From assembly GCA_938743325.2 (NCBI GenBank), contig OW568861.1, forward strand, positions 1,302,001 through 1,366,000: a stretch of 64,000 nt of DNA, in the 5' to 3' direction. Shown here piece after piece: positions 7,623 through 22,000 of the stretch. The translations under genes and the position numbers were made by a program. This DNA is from Pycnococcus provasolii (taxonomy: Eukaryota; Chlorophyta; Pseudoscourfieldiophyceae; Pseudoscourfieldiales; Pycnococcaceae). Below the pieces are notes generated by a model. That model saw only the letters and a program-made list of their open reading frames with translations, was not told the origin of the DNA and ran no database searches. How positions within the stretch are numbered: the first letter of the stretch is position 1; every line of letters starts with the position of its first letter.

Positions 7623-10012
7623 TTAGTATTCGAAGGTAAGGCCGTCCGTCGATAAGTCGCAGTTGTTCGCGCTCACCTCAACGGCTACAGACCCGGGGCC
7701 ACGACCTGGGCTCTTGCATGTGATGACCGTTTCAGAGACGTACGTCGCCCCAATCGGCCCGGACGTGCCGAATCGGCAGTGTAACCTGTCCGCCTGCGCA
7801 AAGTTGCGACCGGTAACGAATACGTCGATGCCCCCAAATCTTGGACCAATAGAGGGCGACACGCCACTCACCGTCGGCGCAGGCTGGTATGTGTATGGGA
7901 CCTTGCGCTCACCAAAATCAACGCCATTTAGCGCAGCGTCGACGTTCACCTTTCTCACTGTCTTGACTGCTGAGCCCGGCGCTTCCGCCACCGCCAGCAT
8001 GGTGCTGACTGAGACGAAAGGGGCCGAAGTGTCCCCGAAATGGAGCCGCATTGCATCGTGACGATCTTGCAGTAGATCGTGACCTTGAAGGAAGACAACA
8101 GTGCCACCCTCCGACATGCCAAATGCAGGAGCCGCGAAGGCAAGTGCAGGCGCCGCGAGGAATTCAAAGTCCACGTCAATAAGGCGGCGATCATAAACAA
8201 AGTCTGCCACGTGCGCGATAGCGACCTTGCCTGCCGCCCTTGGCGCTGTCATGCACAACGCACTTGTTCCCGCACCATGTAGCGCGAAAGATGTCAAGGC
8301 GTTACCTTCCACGCATATGGGCAGGCGCTGCACGACGTCTTGCGACAGCGCGGAGCCAAATATGGTTATGCTCGTACCTCCCAAGATAGTGCCGCTAGCA
8401 GGAGTCGCCGCCACCACGCGAGGGGCGAGGTGGTACCTTACAGTGTGCGCAACCCCAAAGTCGCGGCCATTGTTAGCGAATGTCAAAGCACGATCACCCG
8501 CAGGTCGCGCCGGAAGGCGGCAGCGAGCCGCGACAGCCCCACGAGCAAGTGCGGGAGCAAACACAATCGAATCCAACGTACAGAGCGATCCCACAGTTCC
8601 TGCTATGTGCTTGCCGTGCAATTCAACCAACTGACCTCCAACCTCGCTGCTCGTGTCCGGAGTAATCCTAAAAAGACTCGCCGGCGCTTCGTACAGGTAT
8701 GATGCAAGAGCTGGCTTGCAGGCTGTCTGAGCATGTTTGACGCCAACATGCACCGCCGATGCCTCCGGAGCGGGTGGTGCCTCGCATATCATCAAGCGTG
8801 AGGAGATGAAGTTTGACTCGGCAGTCTGGCTGCCAAAGTAGCACGTGCTCACATCAGCTCGCATATTTGTAGCCTCTACGTGAACCAGCGTGCCGCCTCC
8901 AAACGAGCCATGCGCAGGCATCATGCCAACCATAACCACCGGATCTAGGTACTCGAACTGGTGCTGCTCGCCGACATAACTGATAGGCTGCGAGAAAGAA
9001 GAGGCGATGTTCAGCGCAGCAAAACCAGCTCTTGAACTCATCGGCGCGAGCAGGCGGAGAACACCCGATGCGTGCAATTCAACTGGAGCGTCACTGCCTG
9101 CAACAACCGCCGTCATATCCATCGAGTGAACACCGAGACGGTGAGACGGAGGTGAGTGAAGCAATACCACTTCTCCACCGCACGTGTCGAGGACAACCGA
9201 AGCCCCGTCCATTGCAGATTCGTGAGCCGAGACTGCGGCGTGAAGCTCGTAGGGGTCATGAAATTGAAAATGTCCTAGATGTGCCGTGCAGCCATGAACC
9301 TCCTCGAACAAGAGGCTCGCCGATGATGGCTGGCGAGCAGGCGATATGCACTCGATTCGATTTTCATGGACAATTCCTGTGACTTGCACGGAGTCGAAGT
9401 GACACTTGCCTGATGTCTCACCATACAGGCTCACACCGTTGACAGCAACCAGTGCACCTCCCGCAACGTCTCCGTGTAACACGTCGTCAGCCAAGGTGAT
9501 CACAGACTTTGGTAACATGCCAAAGTCAAGTGCATTGCTAGAGACGGCACGCGCAGAGTCATCTATAATTGACAGACGAACTGGAGATGGATTTTGCGGC
9601 GGAGGAATTATTTCGCACAAAGCAACGGCGGATGACAAGACTTGGGTTTTGGTGCCAAGTGAACCATCAAATGAACACCTGAGTCCACCAGACGCAAGAT
9701 ACCCAATACCTATGTTTGAGCCGGATATCGAGATGTATCCTCCACCGCAAGATGCGCTAGTAGATGGATGAGACGAGCGCAAATGCATCGGAGATACAGA
9801 TTCAAATTGCATATCGAAGACATCAGCTGCTCGCTTGAAATCCACTACTTGCCGCAACGACACGAAACCTTGTCTATCGATGCGAATATCAAAAGGCAAG
9901 ACTTCGTAAAGCTGTCCAGTGCGATGGTATGTTTCTAGCGGATGCCACATACGATTATACGCGGTGATCTGCACGGACGTCTTCAATTCATGCCAAATCG
10001 TACGAGGTGCAG
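7623..10012 (-). other. C-terminal non-tandem IPT/TIG region of the giant protein
   Basis: About 796 residues carrying roughly eight diverse IPT/TIG-like domains. Signature pieces include SASCGGGYISISGSNIG..CSF, GSFGGGTLVHVEATNM..CYFG, SEVGGQLVELHGKHI, GTILGGTSITIFGSAL, GMSEGGTVVFLQGHDLL and, last, GPRFGGIDVFVTGRNF..CRFG..ITCKSPG. Domains differ strongly from each other, contain lysine and asparagine, and have mixed codon use, so this is the ancient, non-homogenised end of the protein. The frame is open throughout. Confidence 0.8.
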
Positions 10013-13000
10013 ATTCGTAGATTAGTGCATTTCTAGTATATCTGTACTTGTGTGCTTCTGAAACTAAAGCACGTGATTGACTTACTAGGCTAATCATGGC
10101 TTCAGAAGGATCATGTGCAGGCGAAATACAAACCATGTCGGTTGGTGCAATTTGTTGGAGCAAGATTCGACCAACATTACCAAATGAGCAAAACAATCCA
10201 CCGCCATCTAATTGATTTCCAGATAGCGTCAGAGTTGTACCACCAGATTCCGAACCATGCAATGGCAGAATACTCGTCAAATCTGGATTCGAAAAACCAT
10301 GCAATTTTAACTCCCCAGCGGATGATGCCTCCAAGCCAGACAAAAACAGACCTCTACTCTCTTGAAGGTGGACATTCACATTGCATTGTAATAATGTAGA
10401 AGAGACAAAGTTCACAGAGCAAGATGTATTTCCAAGGCCAAGAGAAGTACGCAAGTCAAAATTAGAACCTTTCACATTCAGCACAAGCTCAGCTTCAAAC
10501 AATATCAATGACGGATAAACATGCGAAATAAACGCTTCCAGCCCAACATCAAAATGCACAACAGAAGGAGGAACCACAACAGATCCGCCGCTCACGCGCA
10601 GCCACTGCTCCGCCGACGCGCCCATCGTCAGCCGGCCGCCTGATACCAGACCCACCTCAGTGAAGCCAGCCGCCAGACCGCCGCCCAGCGTGCACTCGAT
10701 CCAGCCAGATGAAAGGAACACGCCCGCGTACTCCGTGCCGCCGATCGAGCATCGCACCGGCGACTCAGAGCTCACGCCCGTGCCGTACACGCTCACTGTC
10801 GCGCCGCCAGACGTCGACACGCGTGCGGGCGATGCGGCGAGCACGCGCACCGACGATGCAGATGCGTACGTGTGCGCGTCCGACACCTGGTGCTGCACGC
10901 CCTGTGTCATCGAGAACGGAACCGCGTCCGAGCCGGACGACGGCACCGAGCACCACACCTGCTCCGCGCTCGTCCACTGCGAAGACACCGCCACCGCGCC
11001 GAAGCGACACGATGGCGGGTGCGACGCCGCGAACCCGGACCCAGACACCTCGACGCGATCCGCGCCAGTCAGACCCGTCACTGACTCCACGCCAGCCGAC
11101 GCAAGCTCGTCCGGCGCGATCGAAGATACGCGCCAGCCCTGCATCGACGCTGACACGTACGCGCCAGATCCTGTCGACGAGACCGACGATGCGAGCGCGG
11201 ATGACACAAACGTCACAGCAGACGACGAGGCGACACCGACCAGCAGATCGGAGCCAGACAGCCATACCACAGTCTCTATGCCTGACACGACAGCGCGAGG
11301 ATACGACGCCGTCACGCGACCGGGTACGACGTACGACACTGACCCGACGTGATCGCCGTCCGCGAGCTGCAGCGATCGGAAGCCAGCAGACATCGCAGGA
11401 AGCGTGCACGTCGACGAGGACGATGCGCATGCCGCCTGCTCGCCGCCGCCAACCACCAGCGACGTCGGACGCGGGCCAGATATCAGCGACACGATCACGG
11501 ATCCGCCCGTCAGCGACGATAGCACGCCCGACGCAGAGTACGCCAACAAGCGCGACGAGGCCGTGTACTCGTACGATGTCCACGACGCGCCCACGCGCTG
11601 GGCGCCTACGCCAAGACTCACGCCCGACGAGGACGGAGCGCGTGCAGGCGAAACGCACTCGTACACGCCCGACCCCGCGCGACGCGTCCACACCATCGAA
11701 GTCGTGCCGAACGAGCACTGCCATGCCGAAGACAGACCGCCGGACGCAGACACCTCCACCGCCGTGCCGCCCGACTCTGACCCTGACGGCGGCGACGCGC
11801 CCGTCACAGACGCGCCGCCGTCGCCCGCCACCTCCAGACGAGCCATCGACGCAGATGTCACCTCACACCGCCAAAGCGACGAAGATGCCATCGACGACGT
11901 TGAGCCGCACAAGCCGCCGTCGAACATGTGCGCGCCTATCACGTCCACCAACGAGCCGCCCGTAGACAACACCACTGACGGATGCACAACAGACACAGAA
12001 GCTGAGTCCGATACGTCCACGAGCGCGCGAGGACCCAGCACGCGCACTGAGCCGCCGCTCACGCGCAGCCACTGCTCCGCCGACGCGCCCATCGTCAGCC
12101 GGCCGCCCGATACCAGACCCACCTCAGTGAAGCCAGCCGCCAGACCGCCGCCCAGCGTGCACTCGACCCAGCCAGATGAAAGGAACACGCCCGCGTACTC
12201 CGTGCCGCCGATCGAGCATCGCACCGGCGACTCAGAGCTCACGCCCGTGCCGTACACGCTCACTGTCGCGCCGCCAGACGTCGACACGCGCGCGGGCGAT
12301 GCGGCGAGCACGCGCACCGACGATGCAGATGCGTACGTGTACGCGTCCGACACCTGGTGCTGCACGCCCTGCGTCATCGAGAACGGAACCGCGTCCGAGC
12401 CGGACGACGGCACCGAGCACCACACCTGCTCCGCGCTCGTCCACTGCGAAGACACCGCCACCGCGCCGAAGCGACACGATGGCGGGTGCGACGCCGCGAA
12501 CCCGGACCCAGACACCTCGACGCGATCCGCGCCAGTCAGACCCGTCACTGATTCCACGCCAGCCGACGCAAGCTCGTCCGGCGCGATCGAAGATACGCGC
12601 CAGCCCTGCGTCGACGCTGACACGTACGCGCCAGATCCTGTCGACGAGACCGACGATGCGAGCGCGGATGACACAAACGTCACAGCAGACGACGAGGCGA
12701 CACCGACCAGCAGATCGGAGCCAGACAGCCATACCACAGTCTCTATGCCTGACACGACAGCGCGAGGATACGACGCCGTCACGCGACCGGGTACGACGTA
12801 CGACACTGACCCGACGTGATCGCCGTCCGCGAGCTGCAGCGATCGGAAGCCAGCAGACATCGCAGGAAGCGTGCACGTCGACGAGGACGATGCGCATGCC
12901 GCCTGCTCGCCGCCGCCAACCACCAGCGACGTCGGACGCGGGCCAGATATCAGCGACACGACCACGGATCCGCCCGTCAGCGACGATAGCACGCCCGACG

Positions 13001-16000
13001 CAGAGTACGCCAACAAGCGCGACGAGGCCGTGTACTCGTACGATGTCCACGACGCGCCCACGCGCTGGGCGCCTACGCCAAGACTCACGCCCGACGAGGA
13101 CGGAGCGCGTGCAGGCGAAACGCACTCGTACACGCCCGACCCCGCGCGACGCGTCCACACCATCGAAGTCGTGCCGAACGAGCACTGCCATGCCGAAGGC
13201 AGACCGCCGGACGCAGACACCTCCACCGCCGTGCCGCCCGACTCTGACCCTGACGGCGGCGACGTGCCCGTCACAGACGCACCGCCGTCGCCCGTCACCT
13301 CCAGACGAGCCATCGACGCAGATGTCACCTCGCACCGCCAAAGCGACGAAGATGCCATCGACGACGTTGAGCCGCACAAGCCGCCGTCGAACATGTGCGC
13401 GCCTATCACGTCCACCAACGAGCCGCCCGTAGACAACACCACCGACGGACGCACGCGTGATATCGAAGCTGAGTCCGATACGTCCACGAGCGCGCGAGGA
13501 CCCAGCACGCGCACTGAGCCGCCGCTCACGCGCAGCCACTGCTCCGCCGACGCGCCCATCGTCAGCCGGCCGCCTGATACCAGACCCACCTCAGTGAAGC
13601 CAGCCGCCAGACCGCCGCCCAGCGTGCACTCGACCCAGCCCGATGAAAGGAACACGCCCGCGTACTCCGTGCCGCCGATCGAGCATCGCACCGGCGACTC
13701 AGAGCTCACGCCCGTGCCGTACACGCTCACTGTCGCGCCGCCAGACGTCGACACGCGCGCGGGCGATGCGGCGAGCACGCGCACCGACGATGCAGATGCG
13801 TACGTGTACGCGTCCGACACCTGGTGCTGCACGCCCTGCGTCATCGAGAACGGAACCGCGTCCGAGCCGGACGACGGCACCGAGCACCACACCTGCTCCG
13901 CGCTCGTCCACTGCGAAGACACCACCACCGCGCCGAAGCGACACGATGGCGGGTGCGACGCCGCGAAGCCGGACCCAGACACCTCGACGCGATCCGCGCC
14001 AGTCAGGCCGTCCGCACCCTCGATCGCGGGATACGAGACCTCGTCAAGTGCCGTCAGAGGTGCGCGCCAGCCCTGCGTTGACGCTGACACGTACGCGCCA
14101 GATCCTGTCGACGAGACCGACGATGCGAGCGCGGATGACACAAACGTCACAGCAGACGACGAGGCGACACCGACCAGCAGATCGGAGCCAGACAGCCATA
14201 CCACAGTCTCTATGCCTGACACGACAGCGCGAGGATACGACGCCGTCACGCGACCGGGTACGACGTACGACACTGACCCGACGTGATCGCCGTCCGCGAG
14301 CTGCAGCGATCGGAAGCCAGCAGACATCGCAGGAAGCGTGCACGTCGACGAGGACGATGCGCATGCCGCCTGCTCGACGCCGCCAACCACCAGCGACGTC
14401 GGACGCGGGCCAGATATCAGCGACACGACCACGGATCCGCCCGTCAGCGACGATAGCACGCCCGACGCAGAGTACGCCAACAAGCGCGACGAGGCCGTGT
14501 ACTCGTACGATGTCCACGACGCGCCCACGCGCTGGGCGCCTACGCCAAGACTCACGCCCGACGAGGACGGAGCGCGTGCAGGCGAAACGCACTCGTACAC
14601 GCCCGACCCCGCGCGACGCGTCCACACCATCGAAGTCGTGCCGAACGAGCACTGCCACGCCGAAGACAGACCGCCGGACGCAGACACCTCCACCGCCGTG
14701 CCGCCCGACTCTGACCCTGACGGCGGCGACGCGCCTGTCACAGACGCACCGCCGTCGCCCGTCACCTCCAGACGAGCCATCGACGCAGATGTCACCTCGC
14801 ACCGCCAAAGCGACGAAGATGCCATCGACGACGTTGAGCCGCACAAGCCGCCGTCAAACATGTGCGCGCCTATCACGTCCACCAACGAGCCGCCCGTAGA
14901 CAACACCACCGACGGACGCACAACAGACACAGAAGCTGAGTCCGATACGTCCACGAGCGCGCGAGGACCCAGCACGCGCACTGAGCCGCCGCTCACGCGC
15001 AGCCACTGCTCCGCCGACGCGCCCATCGTCAGCCGGCCGCCCGATACCAGACCCACCTCAGTGAAGCCAGCCGCCAGACCGCCGCCCAGCGTGCACTCGA
15101 CCCAGCCCGATGAAAGGAACACGCCCGCGTACTCCGTGCCGCCGATCGAGCATCGCACCGGCGACTCAGAGCTCACGCCCGTGCCGTACACGCTCACTGT
15201 CGCGCCGCCAGACGTCGACACGCGCGCGGGCGATGCGGCGAGCACGCGCACCGACGATGCAGATGCGTACGTGTACGCGTCCGACACCTGGTGCTGCACG
15301 CCCTGTGTCATCGAGAACGGAACCGCGTCCGAGCCGGACGACGGCACCGAGCACCACACCTGCTCCGCGCTCGTCCACTGCGAAGACACCACCACCGCGC
15401 CGAAGCGACACGATGGCGGGTGCGACGCCGCGAACCCGGACCCAGACACCTCGACGCGATCCGCGCCAGTCAGGCCGTCCGCGCCCTCGATCGCGGGATA
15501 CGAGACCTCGTCAAGTGCCGTCAGAGGTGCGCGCCAACCCTGCGTCGACGCTGACACGTACGCGCCAGATCCTGTCGACGAGACCGACGATGCGAGCGCG
15601 GATGACACAAACGTCACAGCAGACGACGAGGCGACACCGACGAGTAGATCGGAGCCAGACAGCCATACCACAGTCTCTATGCCTGACACGACAGCGCGAG
15701 GATACGACGCCGTCACGCGACCGGGTACGACGTACGACACTGACCCGACGTGATCGCCGTCCGCGAGCTGCAGCGATCGGAAGCCAGCAGACATCGCAGG
15801 AAGCGTGCACGTCGACGAGGACGATGCGCATGCCGCCTGCTCGCCGCCGCCAACCACCAGCGACGTCGGACGCGGGCCAGATATCAGCGACACGACCACG
15901 GATCCGCCCGTCAGCGACGATAGCACGCCCGACGCAGAGTACGCCAACAAGCGCGACGAGGCCGTGTACTCGTACGATGTCCACGACGCGCCCACGCGCT

Positions 16001-19000
16001 GGGCGCCTACGCCAAGACTCACGCCCGACGAGGACGGAGCGCGTGCAGGCGAAACGCACTCGTACACGCCCGACCCCGCGCGACGCGTCCACACCATCGA
16101 AGTCGTGCCGAACGAGCACTGCCATGCCGAAGACAGACCGCCGGACGCAGACACCTCCACCGCCGTGCCGCCCGACTCTGACCCTGACGGCGGCGACGCG
16201 CGCGTCACAGACGCGCCGCCGTCGCCCGTCACCTCCAGACGAGCCATCGACGCAGATGTCACCTCGCACCGCCAAAGCGACGAAGATGCCATCGACGACG
16301 TTGAGCCGCACAAGCCGCCGTCGAACATGTGCGCGCCTATCACGTCCACCAACGAGCCGCCCGTAGACAACACCACCGACGGACGCACGCGTGATATCGA
16401 AGCTGAGTCCGATACGTCCACGAGCGCGCGAGGACCCAGCACGCGCACTGAGCCGCCGCTCACGCGCAGCCACTGCTCCGCCGACGCGCCCATCGTCAGC
16501 CGGCCGCCTGATACCAGACCCACCTCAGTGAAGCCAGCCGCCAGACCGCCGCCCAGCGTGCACTCGACCCAGCCCGATGAAAGGAACACGCCCGCGTACT
16601 CCGTGCCGCCGATCGAGCATCGCACCGGCGACTCAGAGCTCACGCCCGTGCCGTACACGCTCACTGTCGCGCCGCCAGACGTCGACACGCGCGCGGGCGA
16701 TGCGGCGAGCACGCGCACCGACGATGCAGATGCGTACGTGTACGCGTCCGACACCTGGTGCTGCACGCCCTGCGTCATCGAGAACGGAACCGCGTCCGAG
16801 CCGGACGACGGCACCGAGCACCACACCTGCTCCGCGCTCGTCCACTGCGAAGACACCGCCACCGCGCCGAAGCGACACGATGGCGGGTGCGACGCCGCGA
16901 ACCCGGACCCAGACACCTCGACGCGATCCGCGCCAGTCAGACCCGTCACTGACTCCACGCCAGCCGACGCAAGCTCGTCCGGCGCGATCGAAGATACGCG
17001 CCAGCCCTGCGTCGACGCTGACACGTACGCGCCAGATCCTGTCGACGAGACCGACGATGCGAGCGCGGATGACACAAACGTCACAGCAGACGACGAGGTG
17101 ACACCGACCAGCAGATCGGAGCCAGACAGCCATACCACAGTCTCTATGCCTGACACGACAGCGCGAGGATACGACGCCGTCACGCGACCGGGTACGACGT
17201 ACGACACTGACCCGACGTGATCGCCGTCCGCGAGCTGCAGCGATCGGAAGCCAGCAGACATCGCAGGAAGCGTGCACGTCGACGAGGACGATGCGCATGC
17301 CGCCTGCTCGCCGCCGCCAACCACCAGCGACGTCGGACGCGGGCCAGATATCAGCGACACGACCACGGATCCGCCCGTCAGCGACGATAGCACGCCCGAC
17401 GCAGAGTACGCCAACAAGCGCGACGAGGCCGTGTACTCGTACGATGTCCACGACGCGCCCACGCGCTGGGCGCCTACGCCAAGACTCACGCCCGACGAGG
17501 ACGGAGCGCGTGCAGGCGAAACGCACTCGTACACGCCCGACCCCGCGCGACGCGTCCACACCATCGAAGTCGTGCCGAACGAGCACTGCCATGCCGAAGG
17601 CAGACCGCCGGACGCAGACACCTCCACCGCCGTGCCGCCCGACTCTGACCCTGACGGCGGCGACGCGCCCGTCACAGACGCGCCGCCGTCGCCCGTCACC
17701 TCCAGACGAGCCATCGACGCAGATGTCACCTCGCACCGCCAAAGCGACGAAGATGCCATCGACGACGTTGAGCCGCACAAGCCGCCGTCGAACATGTGCG
17801 CGCCTATCACGTCCACCAACGAGCCGCCCGTAGACAACACCACCGACGGACGCACGCGTGATATCGAAGCTGAGTCCGATACGTCCACGAGCGCGCGAGG
17901 ACCCAGCACGCGCACTGAGCCGCCGCTCACGCGCAGCCACTGCTCCGCCGACGCGCCCATCGTCAGCCGGCCGCCTGATACCAGACCCACCTCAGTGAAG
18001 CCAGCCGCCAGACCGCCGCCCAGCGTGCACTCGACCCAGCCCGATGAAAGGAACACGCCCGCGTACTCCGCGCCGCCGATCGAGCATCGCACCGGCGACT
18101 CAGAGCTCACGCCCGTGCCGTACACGCTCACTGTCGCGCCGCCAGACGTCGACACGCGCGCCGGCGATGCGGCGAGCACGCGCACCGACGATGCAGATGC
18201 GTACGTGTACGCGTCCGACACCTGGTGCTGCACGCCCTCCGTCATCGAGAACGGAACCGCGTCCGAGCCGGACGACGGCACCGAGCACCACACCTGCTCC
18301 GCGCTCGTCCACTGCGAAGACACCACCACCGCGCCGAAGCGACACGATGGCGGGTGCGACGCCGCGAACCCGGACCCAGACACCTCGACGCGATCCGCGC
18401 CAGTCAGACCCGTCACTGACTCCACGCCAGCCGACGCAAGCTCGTCCGGCGCGATCGAAGATACGCGCCAGCCCTGCGTCGACGCTGACACGTACGCGCC
18501 AGATCCTGTCGACGAGACCGACGATGCGAGCGCGGATGACACAAACGTCACAGCAGACGACGAGGTGACACCGACCAGCAGATCGGAGCCAGACAGCCAT
18601 ACCACAGTCTCTATGCCTGACACGACAGCGCGAGGATACGACGCCGTCACGCGACCGGGTACGACGTACGACACTGACCCGACGTGATCGCCGTCCGCGA
18701 GCTGCAGCGATCGGAAGCCAGCAGACATCGCAGGAAGCGTGCACGTCGACGAGGACGATGCGCATGCCGCCTGCTCGCCGCCGCCAACCACCAGCGACGT
18801 CGGACGCGGGCCAGATATCAGCGACACGACCACGGATCCGCCCGTCAGCGACGATAGCACGCCCGACGCAGAGTACGCCAACAAGCGCGACGAGGCCGTG
18901 TACTCGTACGATGTCCACGACGCGCCCACGCGCTGGGCGCCTACGCCAAGACTCACGCCCGACGAGGACGGAGCGCGTGCAGGCGAAACGCACTCGTACA

Positions 19001-22000
19001 CGCCCGACCCCGCGCGACGCGTCCACACCATCGAAGTCGTGCCGAACGAGCACTGCCATGCCGAAGGCAGACCGCCGGACGCAGACACCTCCACCGCCGT
19101 GCCGCCCGACTCTGACCCTGACGGCGGCGACGCGCCCGTCACAGACGCGCCGCCGTCGCCCGTCACCTCCAGACGAGCCATCGACGCAGATGTCACCTCG
19201 CACCGCCAAAGCGACGAAGATGCCATCGACGACGTTGAGCCGCACAAGCCGCCGTCGAACATGTGCGCGCCTATCACGTCCACCAACGAGCCGCCCGTAG
19301 ACAACACCACCGACGGACGCACGCGTGATATCGAAGCTGAGTCCGATACGTCCACGAGCGCGCGAGGACCCAGCACGCGCACTGAGCCGCCGCTCACGCG
19401 CAGCCACTGCTCCGCCGACGCGCCCATCGTCAGCCGGCCGCCCGATACCAGACCCACCTCAGTGAAGCCAGCCGCCAGACCGCCGCCCAGCGTGCACTCG
19501 ACCCAGCCCGATGAAAGGAACACGCCCGCGTACTCCGTGCCGCCGATCGAGCATCGCACCGGCGACTCAGAGCTCACGCCCGTGCCGTACACGCTCACTG
19601 TCGCGCCGCCAGACGTCGACACGCGCGCGGGCGATGCGGCGAGCACGCGCACCGACGATGCAGATGCGTACGTGTACGCGTCCGACACCTGGTGCTGCAC
19701 GCCCTGCGTCATCGAGAACGGAACCGCGTCCGAGCCGGACGACGGCACCGAGCACCACACCTGCTCCGCGCTCGTCCACTGCGAAGACACCACCACCGCG
19801 CCGAAGCGACACGATGGCGGGTGCGACGCCGCGAACCCGGACCCAGACACCTCGACGCGATCCGCGCCAGTCAGGCCGTCCGCGCCCTCGATCGCGGGAT
19901 ACGAGACCTCGTCAAGTGCCGTCAGAGGTGCGCGCCAGCCCTGCGTCGACGCTGACACGTACGCGCCAGATCCTGTCGACGAGACCGACGATGCGAGCGC
20001 GGATGATACAAACGTCACAGCAGACGACGAGGCGACACCGACCAGCAGATCGGAGCCAGACAGCCATACCACAGTCTCTATGCCTGACACGACAGCGCGA
20101 GGATACGACGCCGTCACGCGACCGGGTACGACGTACGACACTGACCCGACGTGATCGCCGTCCGCGAGCTGCAGCGATCGGAAGCCAGCAGACATCGCAG
20201 GAAGCGTGCACGTCGACGAGGACGATGCGCATGCCGCCTGCTCGACGCCGCCAACCACCAGCGACGTCGGACGCGGGCCAGATATCAGCGACACGACCAC
20301 GGATCCGCCCGTCAGCGACGATAGCACGCCCGACGCAGAGTACGCCAACAAGCGCGACGAGGCCGTGTACTCGTACGATGTCCACGACGCGCCCACGCGC
20401 TGGGCGCCTACGCCAAGACTCACGCCCGACGAGGACGGAGCGCGTGCAGGCGAAACGCACTCGTACACGCCCGACCCCGCGCGACGCGTCCACACCATCG
20501 AAGTCGTGCCGAACGAGCACTGCCACGCCGAAGACAGACCGCCGGACGCAGACACCTCCACCGCCGTGCCGCCCGACTCTGACCCTGACGGCGGCGACGC
20601 GCCCGTCACAGACGCGCCGCCGTCGCCCGTCACCTCCAGACGAGCCATCGACGCAGATGTCACCTCGCACCGCCAAAGCGACGAAGATGCCATCGACGAC
20701 GTTGAGCCGCACAAGCCGCCGTCGAACATGTGCGCGCCTATCACGTCCACCAACGAGCCGCCCGTAGACAACACCACCGACGGACGCACGCGTGATATCG
20801 AAGCTGAGTCCGATACGTCCACGAGCGCGCGAGGACCCAGCACGCGCACTGAGCCGCCGCTCACGCGCAGCCACTGCTCCGCCGACGCGCCCATCGTCAG
20901 CCGGCCGCCTGATACCAGACCCACCTCAGTGAAGCCAGCCGCCAGACCGCCGCCCAGCGTGCACTCGACCCAGCCCGATGAAAGGAACACGCCCGCGTAC
21001 TCCGTGCCGCCGATCGAGCATCGCACCGGCGACTCAGAGCTCACGCCCGTGCCGTACACGCTCACTGTCGCGCCGCCAGACGTCGACACGCGCGCCGGCG
21101 ATGCGGCGAGCACGCGCACCGACGATGCAGATGCGTACGTGTACGCGTCCGACACCTGGTGCTGCACGCCCTGCGTCATCGAGAACGGAACCGCGTCCGA
21201 GCCGGACGACGGCACCGAGCACCACACCTGCTCCGCGCTCGTCCACTGCGAAGACACCGCCACCGCGCCGAAGCGACACGATGGCGGGTGCGACGCCGCG
21301 AACCCGGACCCAGACACCTCGACGCGATCCGCGCCAGTCAGACCCGTCACTGACTCCACGCCAGCCGACGCAAGCTCGTCCGGCGCGATCGAAGATACGC
21401 GCCAACCCTGCGTCGACGCTGACACGTACGCGCCAGATCCTGTCGACGAGACCGACGATGCGAGCGCGGATGACACAAACGTCACAGCAGACGACGAGGT
21501 GACACCGACCAGCAGATCGGAGCCAGACAGCCATACCACAGTCTCTATGCCTGACACGACAGCGCGAGGATACGACGCCGTCACGCGACCGGGTACGACG
21601 TACGACACTGACCCGACGTGATCGCCGTCCGCGAGCTGCAGCGATCGGAAGCCAGCAGACATCGCAGGAAGCGTGCACGTCGACGAGGACGATGCGCATG
21701 CCGCCTGCTCGCCGCCGCCAACCACCAGCGACGTCGGACGCGGGCCAGATATCAGCGACACGACCACGGATCCGCCCGTCAGCGACGATAGCACGCCCGA
21801 CGCAGAGTACGCCAACAAGCGCGACGAGGCCGTGTACTCGTACGATGTCCACGACGCGCCCACGCGCTGGGCGCCTACGCCAAGACTCACGCCCGACGAG
21901 GACGGAGCGCGTGCAGGCGAAACGCACTCGTACACGCCCGACCCCGCGCGACGCGTCCACACCATCGAAGTCGTGCCGAACGAGCACTGCCATGCCGAAG

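Noticed and set aside
7605-7634. Short direct repeat GTATTCG around the stop codon of the giant gene
   Set aside because: Two near copies of about 10 bp in an AT-rich stretch can arise by chance; no element is flanked by them.
9560-10584. AT-rich stretch as an intron of the giant gene
   Set aside because: The frame stays open across it and the translation aligns with unit domains c and d, with cysteines and SGSESGGT-type motifs kept, so it is exon.
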